Notes under the pieces: generated by a model
What the model was told of the DNA's origin: nothing
Seen by the model: only the letters and a program-made list of their open reading frames with translations
Databases searched by the model: none
In this document: piece after piece, positions 1 to 6,145 of the stretch
Layout: each line of letters begins with the position of its first letter
Numbering within the stretch: position 1 is the first letter of the stretch
Source of the DNA: Planctomycetota bacterium
Lineage (GTDB): Bacteria > Planctomycetota > Brocadiia > JAJRTI01
Direction: 5' to 3'
Length of the DNA stretch: 6,234 bases
Assembly: GCA_024278415.1 (NCBI GenBank)
Contig: JAJRTI010000674.1
Coordinates: forward strand, 1-6,234
Translations under genes and position numbers: made by a program

Positions 1-1195
1 CGCCGTACACGTCCTCGCGGTGGCCATCCACATCGCCCCTCCCAGTCAGTAGCGGCCACAGCGACTTCCCCTGCATGCCGGGCAGATGGGGCAGCCCCAC
101 CGCGTCGAGGAGCGTCTGGGGTAGATCAACCAACTCGACCAGCGCGTGGGACTCCTGCGCCTGCACTTGGCCGCCCCCCCACACGATGAGCGGCACGCGC
201 GCCGCACAGTCGTAGAAGAACGGCCCTTTCGTGTAGAGGCCGTGGTCGCCCAGCATCTCGCCATGGTCGGAGGTGTACACGATAATCGTGTTGTCGAGTT
301 GTCCGCACCGGTCGAGCGTCTCAACCATCCGGCCCACGTGCTCGTCGATCAGATCGCACATGGCCCAATACGACGCGCGCACGAGGCGATGGTCGGTCTC
401 GGTCATCTTCTCCCATGTGAAGTGGTTGACCCTCCCATAGCTTCCGCGCGACGCGTCGTACTGCTGCCACACGGGTTTGTTGTCCAGTTCGCCAGGCGCG
501 TAGTTGGGCAGAGGGATCTCGTCGAGGCGGTCGAGGTACCGCTCCACGTACTCCTTGGGCGCGTCGAACGCGTGGTGCGGGTCGAACATGTTGACCGAGA
601 ACAGCCACGGTTTGCCGTCTCGCGAACGGGCCTCGATGAAGTCGCAGGCCATCTCCGCGCAGTACGCAGTCTGGCTTGTCTCTCCAGTCATGGCGTAGGA
701 GATGTGCTTCGACAGCTCGCAGGGCTTCACGCTCCACTCAAGCCCCTTCTTTGCAAGCCAGTCGTGGTAATGATTCTGTGCGCCGGCCATGCTACTGCTG
801 TGGTGCGACCAGTGGAACACGGAGTAGCCGTCGTCGATGCGCGATTCGACTCCCCCCTGGCCGAGCCATTGCGGGTTGCAGGCGCGCAGATGGAGCTTGC
901 CGGACAAGCCACACACATAGCCCGCGTCGGCGAGTATCTTTGTGACGAGCACCTCAGTGTCGGGGAGGTCGACTCCGTTCTGCCGGCCGCGGCACGTGCG
1001 CGGGTAGCGTCCGGTCAGGAACGCCGCGCGGCTGGGCGTGCACACCGGGCTCTGGCTGAACGCGAGATCGAACCGCGTCCCTTCCGCCGCGAGCCGGTCA
1101 AGGTGAGGCGTGCGCACCCAGGGGTTGCCGTAGCAACCCAGAGTGTCGAACCGCTGCTGATCGCTGCATATCCAGAGGATGTTGGGCTTTGGCAT
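1..1195 (-). CDS. Sulfatase (alkaline phosphatase superfamily, Cys-type), 3' end cut off by window edge
   Basis: A formylglycine-dependent sulfatase that hydrolyses sulfate esters. It starts at the ATG at 1195-1193 and stays open for 398 codons to the left edge, so the C-terminus is missing. The N-terminal PNILWICSDQQR (residues 4-15) holds the metal-binding Asp12. The modification signature CTPSR is at 52-56, with Cys52 the residue converted to formylglycine, followed by LTGRYP (60-65). Catalytic Lys100 and His102 lie in GKLHL, DPHH is at 205-208, and the second metal-site motif SDHGE has Asp310-His311. All core motifs are intact, so the enzyme should be active once matured by a formylglycine-generating enzyme or anSME, neither of which is in the window. 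There is no signal peptide, which suggests a cytoplasmic enzyme. Family members are usually about 450-500 residues, so perhaps 50-100 are missing. It is the last visible gene of the minus-strand block after the GH51 gene. No strong Shine-Dalgarno precedes the ATG. The substrate cannot be read from the sequence; a sulfated glycan is likely from context. Confidence 0.95.
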   Translation of the reverse strand, partial: MPKPNILWICSDQQRFDTLGCYGNPWVRTPHLDRLAAEGTRFDLAFSQSPVCTPSRAAFLTGRYPRTCRGRQNGVDLPDTEVLVTKILADAGYVCGLSGKLHLRACNPQWLGQGGVESRIDDGYSVFHWSHHSSSMAGAQNHYHDWLAKKGLEWSVKPCELSKHISYAMTGETSQTAYCAEMACDFIEARSRDGKPWLFSVNMFDPHHAFDAPKEYVERYLDRLDEIPLPNYAPGELDNKPVWQQYDASRGSYGRVNHFTWEKMTETDHRLVRASYWAMCDLIDEHVGRMVETLDRCGQLDNTIIVYTSDHGEMLGDHGLYTKGPFFYDCAARVPLIVWGGGQVQAQESHALVELVDLPQTLLDAVGLPHLPGMQGKSLWPLLTGRGDVDGHREDVYG

Positions 1196-1271
1196 CGTGG
1201 GTGGGATAGTGAGAGGGGAATCTGGAATACTGCGGCAAAGACGATGAGGACTCCATGCGCTCGGCGACGTG

Positions 1272-1289
1272 CGCGGATGCCTCTCCGCG
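1272..1289 (-). other. Short GC-rich hairpin between hydrolase stop and sulfatase start
   Basis: Perfect 6-bp inverted repeat CGCGGA / TCCGCG with a 6-base loop, four bases downstream (minus strand) of the TGA of the membrane hydrolase. No T-run follows on either strand, so it is not a canonical intrinsic terminator. It could be a weak transcript-end or processing structure, or chance in GC-rich DNA. The rest of the 98-base gap shows nothing recognisable. Confidence 0.25.
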
Positions 1290-1293
1290 GCGG

Positions 1294-1857
1294 TCACCGA
1301 ATGAACTTCTCGAAGTATGCTTTTGCATGCCCCCACCGGCCCAGGCCCTTGAGCGCGTTCGCGTCGACATTGAACGCGGAGTAGAGGATGTAGCCCGCGA
1401 GGAGACAGGGGAGCGCGTTGAGCCAGTAGCTGTCGAACGCCGCGTGTCCGCCAATGCCGGGGAAGACCCAGTGCTGGTTCGGCTTCACGAGCGGGATGCC
1501 CGTTTTCGTGAGCGAATCGCCAAACAGGTGGCATCCCACGGCCAGCAGCGCGAGCAGCGCGGTCAGCGGACTGAAGAGGATCACGCGCTCCCCGACTAGC
1601 ACCCAACCCGCAATCACAGCGGCCGTCACCCCCAGCACGCTGTAGAGGCTGTGCGTTGTCAGCCCGCGATGCTTGATCGGCGTCCAGCGCGAGAGGAGGA
1701 TGTCGACATCAGGGAAGATGCCGAAGAACGCGGTCCACCAGAGGAGGTCGTACGGCGACATGCCGTCCGCCTGGAACGCGACCGGCAGCGTGTGCCGGTA
1801 GTAGATGATGGGCGAACCAACGATGACGGCGGTCGAAACGTGGCCAATGAACTTCAT
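1294..1857 (-). CDS. Membrane-bound metal-dependent hydrolase, YdjM/DUF457 family
   Basis: A 187-residue integral membrane protein resembling the YdjM (LexA-binding inner-membrane hydrolase, DUF457) family, whose substrate is unknown. The family's His/Asp metal-ligand pattern is visible: His6 in the N-terminal FIGHVSTA, FPDVD at 48-52 (Asp50, Asp52), KHRGLTTHS at 62-70 (His63, His69), and HLFGD at 110-114 (His110, Asp114) followed by TKTGIPL. Hydrophobic segments lie at about 73-89, 93-109 and 144-162, with a weaker one at 36-48, consistent with three or four membrane spans. The length is normal for the family. The start at 1857 puts the conserved His6 near the N-terminus; a weak TAGGA lies four bases upstream. 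The gene lies 119 bases after the GH51 stop and 98 bases before the sulfatase, all on the same strand. The link to glycan breakdown is by position only. Family assignment is firm; biochemical role is not. Confidence 0.88.
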   Translation of the reverse strand: MKFIGHVSTAVIVGSPIIYYRHTLPVAFQADGMSPYDLLWWTAFFGIFPDVDILLSRWTPIKHRGLTTHSLYSVLGVTAAVIAGWVLVGERVILFSPLTALLALLAVGCHLFGDSLTKTGIPLVKPNQHWVFPGIGGHAAFDSYWLNALPCLLAGYILYSAFNVDANALKGLGRWGHAKAYFEKFIR

Positions 1858-1881
1858 GGGATCCTACCAACAAGACTCGCG

Positions 1882-1899
1882 GCGGACGGCCTCGTCCGC
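1882..1899 (-). terminator. Possible transcription-end hairpin after the GH51 gene
   Basis: Perfect 7-bp inverted repeat GCGGACG / CGTCCGC with the 4-base loop GCCT, in the gap between the GH51 stop (1977) and the membrane hydrolase start (1857). On the minus strand it is followed by GCGAGTCTTGTTGG, only mildly T-rich, so it is at best a weak intrinsic terminator. It could instead be an mRNA-stability or attenuation structure. The remainder of the 119-base gap holds nothing else I recognise. Confidence 0.35.
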
Positions 1900-1976
1900 G
1901 GCCGTACTTCTGATCGCTCACCGGGCGACCGCCGGCCGTTCCCAGTTCACGAATGCACACCAGCAACCCGCCTCGG

Positions 1977-3464
1977 TCAGCCGAGCGGGAATTCGAAAAT
2001 CGAATACGAGTGAGCTGGCAACGCCAACTCAATGTCCGAACCAGACGCGTCCAGGTCCGACTCCTGCGGCGTGATCGCATTAGGCTCGTCGATGGTGTTG
2101 CGTTTGAGCGCGTCTTCGTGCCACAGCCGATGCAGCACCGCGGGGCCAGCGACGGCCGCGTCGCGAAGCCGCAGCTTCACCGTGACCTCCTCGTCGCGAT
2201 GCCGGTTCACGATCGACACGAATAGGCGCATTGCGTCCGCGTCGAGTGTCGCGCTCACGTCGAGGCACGGTACGTCGAGGGGGCGCCCCTCGAACACGGT
2301 CGAATAGCCGTCGCAGTCCACGTATGTGTCGACCGCGGTCGAACCGCTGTGGTGACGCTGCATGGTGAGCGCCCAGTAGACCGTCTCGCGCACCACGTGC
2401 TCCGGCGTCACGAGCAACATGCCCACCACGTTGATCGACTGAGCGAAGTTGCCGATCGCGACATGGTTACACTGGCGCTGCATCGCGTTGATGAAGCCCG
2501 CAACCGCAAGCGCGTCGACCATGCGATACTGCGTCTCGGTGGGTCGCCACTGCCGGCTCATCTCCTGCATTTTCTGGTCCATGCAGTTCCACTCCGTGAC
2601 CGCGAGCTTCGGCTTGCGCCGCGCCTTCTTGTCGCGCGCCACGAGGTCGATGAGCCCGGCGAGCGCCCGGATGGTCTGCTCCTCCGCGTAGCCCACGGCC
2701 GCGATCGCGTCGTAGTTGTCGCGGCCTTCGGCCGAATTGAAGCCCCAATAGCGGTGGAACGTGAGGTAGTCGATGTGGGGCCACGCCTGCTGGAGCACGT
2801 GGAAGTCCCAGTCGAGCGTCCTCTGCGAGCCGCCGACCGCGATGACCTTCAGCGACGGGTCCATCTTTTTGATCGTCTTGCCCCACTCGCGCGCGAGCTT
2901 CGCATACTCCGGCCCGGACATGTGGCCGATCTCCCAGGGGCCGTACACTTCGTTGCCAAGCTGCCAGTAGCGCACGTCGAACGGCTCCTCGTACCCGTGC
3001 TGCCGGCGCAGGTTCGCGTACTTGCTCGGCGTGGCGAAGTTGCAGTATTCGATCCAGTCGATCGCGTCCTGGAGCGAGGCGAGTCCCGTGCTTAGGTTGA
3101 TGTGCGGCTCTGCGCCAATGCGCCGGCAAAACTGCGCGAACTCCGCGGTGCCGAAGCCGTTGCCCACGTCGTAGCCGAACTGCGCGTCAATGGTGCGGCA
3201 GCGCTCCGCTTGCGGGCCAATGCCCTCTCGCCAGTCGTAGCTCGTGCCAGTACACCCGCCGGGCCAGCGCAGGATCGGAGGAGCGCTTGCGGCCATCGCG
3301 TCCACGACCTGCCGGCGCAGGCCGTGTGCGTCCGCGTCGGGATGCGTCGGGTCGCACAGACCTTCGTCCGCGACCCAACGCCGGCGGCACATGAACTGGC
3401 CGTAGATTTTCGGATCGACTTGGCCAATGACGCGATACGGGTCGATAGTGATGGTTGTAGGCAT
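1977..3464 (-). CDS. Alpha-L-arabinofuranosidase, glycoside hydrolase family 51 type
   Basis: A 495-residue retaining glycosidase that would release alpha-L-arabinofuranosyl residues from arabinan, arabinoxylan or arabinogalactan fragments. The catalytic barrel shows RWPGG at 66-70 followed by a Cys, then YDW and GIGP (76-84). The acid/base is Glu172 in QLGNE, the HRYWG strand has His237 and Tyr239, the nucleophile is Glu291 in TEWN, and Gln342 sits in NFAQSINVVG. The C-terminal beta-sandwich ends in the typical YSIFEFPL. Length fits the family. There is no signal peptide, as in many intracellular GH51 enzymes. The ATG at 3464 is the clear start: an in-frame TGA lies 21 bases upstream (3485-3483) and no Shine-Dalgarno is present, since ATGGTTG repeats occupy that spot. 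An oddity is that the usual FxEHxGR motif near residue 25 reads FMCRRRW, replacing a Glu that contacts the sugar in characterised enzymes. The fold and catalysis call is strong; the exact substrate is open. It is divergent from the transporter at 3642 and first in the minus-strand block. Confidence 0.94.
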   Translation of the reverse strand: MPTTITIDPYRVIGQVDPKIYGQFMCRRRWVADEGLCDPTHPDADAHGLRRQVVDAMAASAPPILRWPGGCTGTSYDWREGIGPQAERCRTIDAQFGYDVGNGFGTAEFAQFCRRIGAEPHINLSTGLASLQDAIDWIEYCNFATPSKYANLRRQHGYEEPFDVRYWQLGNEVYGPWEIGHMSGPEYAKLAREWGKTIKKMDPSLKVIAVGGSQRTLDWDFHVLQQAWPHIDYLTFHRYWGFNSAEGRDNYDAIAAVGYAEEQTIRALAGLIDLVARDKKARRKPKLAVTEWNCMDQKMQEMSRQWRPTETQYRMVDALAVAGFINAMQRQCNHVAIGNFAQSINVVGMLLVTPEHVVRETVYWALTMQRHHSGSTAVDTYVDCDGYSTVFEGRPLDVPCLDVSATLDADAMRLFVSIVNRHRDEEVTVKLRLRDAAVAGPAVLHRLWHEDALKRNTIDEPNAITPQESDLDASGSDIELALPAHSYSIFEFPLG

Positions 3465-3470
3465 TGCGGA

Positions 3471-3502
3471 ATGGTTGATGGGTCATGGTTGATGGTTGAT
3501 GG
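3471..3502 (+). repeat. Tandem heptamer array, unit ATGGTTG, in the GH51 leader
   Basis: Four contiguous 7-base units: ATGGTTG, ATGGGTC, ATGGTTG, ATGGTTG, then a partial ATGG. The array sits 7 to 38 bases upstream of the GH51 start codon, on the minus strand reading CCATCAA repeats. It takes the place where a Shine-Dalgarno would be expected. The same heptamer forms the inverted array at 4905-4969. The degenerate second unit supplies the in-frame TGA that bounds the GH51 ORF. Confidence 0.85.
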
Positions 3503-3518
3503 CGCAGCACGGCTGCGC
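3502..3518. promoter_or_regulatory. GC-rich hairpin in the divergent intergenic region
   Basis: Perfect 7-bp inverted repeat GCGCAGC / GCTGCGC with a 3-base loop (ACG on the plus strand), abutting the heptamer array. If the GH51 gene is transcribed from the candidate promoter at 3537-3565, this hairpin falls in its 5' leader about 40 bases before the ATG. No T-run follows on either strand. It could be a leader structure, an operator or part of a repeat element; the sequence alone does not decide. Confidence 0.4.
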
Positions 3519-3536
3519 GTCATGGGCATGGAGAGC

Positions 3537-3565
3537 ATATTACACGTGCGGATATGTGAGCACAA
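3537..3565 (-). promoter_or_regulatory. Candidate sigma-70-like promoter for the GH51 gene
   Basis: On the minus strand TTGTGC (3565-3560) and TAATAT (3542-3537) are separated by exactly 17 bases, which resembles -35 and -10 boxes. The -35 matches only its first three positions and the -10 four of six. The local AT-richness stands out from the GC-rich surroundings. Transcription would start near 3530 and give a leader of about 65 bases carrying the hairpin and heptamers. Suggestive only. I found no equally good plus-strand promoter for the transporter in the remaining approximately 75 bases. Confidence 0.3.
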
Positions 3566-3641
3566 GCTATGGACCGCGAGCGCCGAATATGCACTAATGT
3601 TGGGCTGTCTTTTCCAAGCGCCGTACGGAGCTGTAGCCGCA

Positions 3642-4919
3642 ATGCCCGACCCCGACACCAATCTGAAAGACCACCTTCGCCGAGCACGCGGCAAATTCGT
3701 CGCGATGGCGTCCGCGTACTCGCTTGGCACACTCAACGACAACTTCTTCAAGCAGGCGGCGATCTTTTTGGCCATGGCGGCTTCCAAAGACGACATCGCC
3801 GGCCACGCGACGAAAATCTTCGCACTGCCCTACCTGCTCTTCGCTGCGCCTGCGGGTTGGCTTGCGGACCGCTTTGTCAAGCGCCGCATCGTCATCGGCG
3901 CCAAGGGTCTCGAAGTCGTCGCCATGCTCATCGGTGCGGTCGGCATCTACTACCTCAACTGGCCGCTGATCCTCACCATGGTTGGGGTCATGGCGCTCCA
4001 GTCCGCGATCTTCAGTCCCGCGCTCAACGGTTCGATTCCCGACCTATACCCGGAGAGCTACGTCACCCGCGCCAACGGCAACTTGAGGGTCGCGGTCACG
4101 GTCGCCATCCTTCTGGGCTACGCTCTGGCCGGCAAGGCGCTGAACGTAGGCGCCGACGGAAAGACCATCACCTCGACCGGCCGGCTCACGGTCGCGATCG
4201 TCGCGCTTAGTGTCGCGCTGGTCGGACTGGTGGTGAGCTTCGGCACACCGAGATTCCCGGCCAAGTCGCCGGACGCGGCGTTCCCGTGGTCGGGGCCGTG
4301 GGACACGATTCGGAGCCTCTGGCGCATCCGCAAGGACCGCCTCCTCGCGATCACGCTCGTGTGCCAGTGGCTGTTTTACATGGTCGCCGCGCTCCAATTG
4401 CTCGTGGTCACCAAGCTCGGCACCCAGCAACTGGGCCTCAGCGAAGGCCAGACCAGCTACCTTCTGCTGGCGCAGATGGTCGGCATCGCGGTGGGCGGCG
4501 TGCTCGCCGGGTTCATCTCCAAAGGCGAGCGCTGGCACCGCGTGCTCGCGCCATCGGCAGGCGGGATGGCCGCGGGCATGCTGCTCGTGGGCGCTCTCCC
4601 CCATGCCGCCACAGGCGTCGGAGCGTGGGTCTACGGCCTACTGCTGTTCGGGGTGGGCGTCGCGGGCGGGCTCTTCCTCGTGCCCATCGAAAGCTTCGTG
4701 CAAGTGCGCCCGCCGGAGGGTCGCAAGGGCCGCGTGATCGCCTGCGCCAACTTCGCCGCGTTCGCAGGCATCCTCATCGCCGGGGATTTGTTCAACCTGA
4801 TGAACAACGCGTTGCGACCGACCGCGTGCTACGCGGCGATGGGAGTGGGCATGGCGGTCGCCGCCGGGTGGCTGGTGTGGATGCTGAGGAGCGAGCGGGG
4901 CGGCATGGTTGATGGTTAG
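3642..4919 (+). CDS. Major facilitator superfamily transporter, LplT-like
   Basis: A 425-residue polytopic inner-membrane protein of about 12 hydrophobic segments, resembling LplT (lysophospholipid flippase) and the transporter half of LplT-acyltransferase fusions. TM1 carries SLGTLNDNFFKQA (27-39). The MFS loop 2-3 signature GWLADRFVKRR is at 72-82. FSPALNGSIPDLYPES followed by ANGN (124-147) matches the LplT-type region that reads like SPAKYG...PE..... ANG. Length is as expected for a stand-alone LplT. The frame stays open 180 codons further upstream, but that part is antisense to the GH51 gene and unlike any transporter. I chose ATG 3642 because it sits 11 bases after GGAG (3627-3630) and gives a normal N-terminus; ATG 3597 or ATG 3705 are possible. 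The C-terminus MVDG and the TAG stop are encoded by the heptamer repeat. No acyltransferase (Aas or PlsC) partner is next to it, so a lysophospholipid substrate is an inference; general MFS function is firm. Confidence 0.88.
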   Translation: MPDPDTNLKDHLRRARGKFVAMASAYSLGTLNDNFFKQAAIFLAMAASKDDIAGHATKIFALPYLLFAAPAGWLADRFVKRRIVIGAKGLEVVAMLIGAVGIYYLNWPLILTMVGVMALQSAIFSPALNGSIPDLYPESYVTRANGNLRVAVTVAILLGYALAGKALNVGADGKTITSTGRLTVAIVALSVALVGLVVSFGTPRFPAKSPDAAFPWSGPWDTIRSLWRIRKDRLLAITLVCQWLFYMVAALQLLVVTKLGTQQLGLSEGQTSYLLLAQMVGIAVGGVLAGFISKGERWHRVLAPSAGGMAAGMLLVGALPHAATGVGAWVYGLLLFGVGVAGGLFLVPIESFVQVRPPEGRKGRVIACANFAAFAGILIAGDLFNLMNNALRPTACYAAMGVGMAVAAGWLVWMLRSERGGMVDG

Positions 4920-4969
4920 ATGGTTGATGGTTGCCCATCCGCTCCCTTCAACCATGAACCATTAACCAT
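4905..4969. repeat. Inverted heptamer array (ATGGTTR) between convergent genes, forming a long hairpin
   Basis: The left arm has ATGGTTG, ATGGTTA, an extra G, ATGGTTG, ATGGTTG (4905-4933). The right arm is the complement: CAACCAT, GAACCAT, TAACCAT (4949-4969). The last three left units pair with the right arm through 20 of 21 positions, with one G-G mismatch (4926/4956) and one bulged G (4919), around a 15-base loop (4934-4948). The array overlaps the 3' ends of both convergent genes and supplies TAG for the transporter (4917-4919) and TAA for the URO-D-family gene (4964-4962). It may block readthrough between the two genes, although no T-run for intrinsic termination is present. Confidence 0.85.
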
Positions 4970-6077
4970 TCTCCGACAGCTCCTCCCACACGTCGATCGC
5001 GCGCAGGTAGTTGCGGAACTCGCGCTCGGACAACGCGGGCGACGGGCCCTCGGTCGCGCGCAACACAAAGCGCTCCTTGCCTCCCTCGAACGCGGCGCGC
5101 GCCGCGGCTTCGGTCGCCTCCTCCGACTCGTTGCAGAGCACGCGGCACTCCAAGTTCCCGCCCAAGGTGATACGCCCCGCGGCCAGGGCCTTGGCCTCGG
5201 CCATGGTGATGTCGCCGTCCGGCGGCGGCTCGACCGGCTCGGTGTAGTCCGCGCCCCGCTCGATGCTCCTCTGGAGCGCGTGGCGCACGTGGCCGTGGCA
5301 GTGAATCTGCACGACCGCGTCGCTGTGGGCATGGATGTAGTCGATGATCGTGCGCTCCTGCTCCTGCACCAACTCGTCGTAGACCCGCGGCGACGCCATG
5401 GGCGGGGTGACCCACTCGCTGCCGCCCATCCACACGTGCTCGATGCCCGGCTCCGAAAGGAGCACGCTCAACACGTCCATGATGCGGTCGAGGCAGATCG
5501 CGGTCAGATCCTTCAGGAGTTCCAGATCGGTCAAGCACATGCCGAGGAACATCTCGTAGTCCATCATGCCGGCCACGCACACAAACGGCGATGAAATCCG
5601 CGTCGAGTAGATGCCGCGCGCGGCGAAGTCGGCAGGCAGGTTGCTTAGGTCAGGCGGATTGATGTGCGCCGGGCGCTCCCACGGCACGGACCGAATCTTC
5701 TCGATGTCGTCGAGGTTCTTGACCGGATACTCGACGGTCCACCCCGTGTGGAGTTGGGAGCTGTACTCGGTGATAAACCGCAGCTCCCCCTTGGGGGTGT
5801 CGATGTAGCCCGTCGTGCGGCGCACGCCTTCGGGCCGGTCCTCGACCTCGCGCCGCATGCGCTGGCCCGGGGTGACAAGATAGCGATTGATGCCCGAGCC
5901 GATCACCGTCTCGAAGTGCATCTGGTCGTACAGCCGTTCCGCGATCTCGCGGCGAAACTTCTCGCCAATACCGGCAAGCTGTTCGCGGGATCCGACCTCG
6001 AATCCTGCCATGTGGATGGGCACGCGGTCCGGCGTTTCGCCGCGCCACGCGGCGAGCAAACGTTCTCGTGGGGTCAT
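4962..6077 (-). CDS. Uroporphyrinogen decarboxylase (URO-D) family protein, methyltransferase-like, not HemE
   Basis: A 371-residue soluble TIM-barrel protein of the URO-D family (the fold shared by HemE and by corrinoid-linked methyltransferases such as MtaA). The N-terminus MTPRERLLAAWRGETPDRVP is typical of the family's non-HemE branch. The HemE substrate signature RQAGR is absent, so a role in haem synthesis is unlikely. A probable zinc site is seen: QIHCHGH at 257-263 (His259, Cys260, His261), ERGADYTEP at 273-281, and LGGNLECRVL at 305-314 with Cys311 where the methyltransferases place their third ligand. Methyltransferases usually read His-x-Cys-Gly; here it is His-Cys-His-Gly, so the ligand set may differ. 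No corrinoid protein or activator is in the window, so methyl transfer is an inference. The start at ATG 6077 has a strong Shine-Dalgarno six bases upstream. It converges on the transporter; the final residues ENG and the TAA stop come from the heptamer repeat. Confidence 0.92.
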   Translation of the reverse strand: MTPRERLLAAWRGETPDRVPIHMAGFEVGSREQLAGIGEKFRREIAERLYDQMHFETVIGSGINRYLVTPGQRMRREVEDRPEGVRRTTGYIDTPKGELRFITEYSSQLHTGWTVEYPVKNLDDIEKIRSVPWERPAHINPPDLSNLPADFAARGIYSTRISSPFVCVAGMMDYEMFLGMCLTDLELLKDLTAICLDRIMDVLSVLLSEPGIEHVWMGGSEWVTPPMASPRVYDELVQEQERTIIDYIHAHSDAVVQIHCHGHVRHALQRSIERGADYTEPVEPPPDGDITMAEAKALAAGRITLGGNLECRVLCNESEEATEAAARAAFEGGKERFVLRATEGPSPALSEREFRNYLRAIDVWEELSENG

Positions 6078-6083
6078 GGGTGT

Positions 6084-6090
6084 TCCTCTC
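6084..6090 (-). promoter_or_regulatory. Ribosome-binding site of the URO-D-family gene
   Basis: GAGAGGA on the minus strand, six bases before the ATG at 6077. It is the best Shine-Dalgarno in the window and fixes the start of this gene. By contrast the GH51 and sulfatase genes have none that is recognisable. Confidence 0.75.
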
Positions 6091-6145
6091 TAACTTTGGG
6101 TGCAGGTCTGAACGTACGTAGTAAACTGGGCGTTCATTCCCGTGG

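Noticed and set aside
146..1384. 412-codon open frame on the plus strand, and shorter ones around 321-737
   Set aside because: It is antisense to the sulfatase, whose minus-strand frame carries every family motif. Long antisense frames are expected in GC-rich codon-biased DNA, and the translation resembles no known protein.
1991..2005. ATTCGA-AAA-TCGAAT hairpin
   Set aside because: It lies inside the codons for the conserved C-terminal SIFEF of the GH51 protein and is explained by coding sequence.
2722..2734. CGGCC-TTC-GGCCG hairpin
   Set aside because: It is inside the GH51 coding region and is short; expected by chance at this GC content.
3451..3457. An extra ATGGTTG just inside the GH51 gene
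   Set aside because: It is a single copy, out of register with the array and separated by 13 bases, and it encodes part of the N-terminal TTI residues. Probably coincidence.
3555..3564. TGTG-AG-CACA as a CRP-like operator
   Set aside because: The spacing between half-sites is 2 instead of the 6 bases of a CRP site, and the arms are only 4 bases. It also overlaps the proposed -35 box, so no separate claim is made.
3102..3641. 180-codon upstream extension of the transporter frame
   Set aside because: The part before 3464 is antisense to the GH51 gene and low-complexity Ala/Arg-rich. The rest crosses the hairpin and heptamer array. The transporter's homology begins after ATG 3642.
3471..4969. 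Heptamer arrays as a CRISPR or as coding repeats
   Set aside because: Units are 7 bases with no spacers, and the arrays are two separate loci flanking genes. There is no CRISPR-type repeat-spacer layout and no cas gene.
4934..4970. Classical rho-independent terminator at the convergent junction
   Set aside because: The hairpin is strong in length but made of AT-mixed heptamers, and no T-run follows on either strand. It is reported as a repeat with a possible insulating role instead.
4962..6077. HemE, uroporphyrinogen III decarboxylase
   Set aside because: The RQAGR substrate signature near the N-terminus is missing, and the protein has a methyltransferase-like metal-site region. The family is right, but the haem function is not supported.
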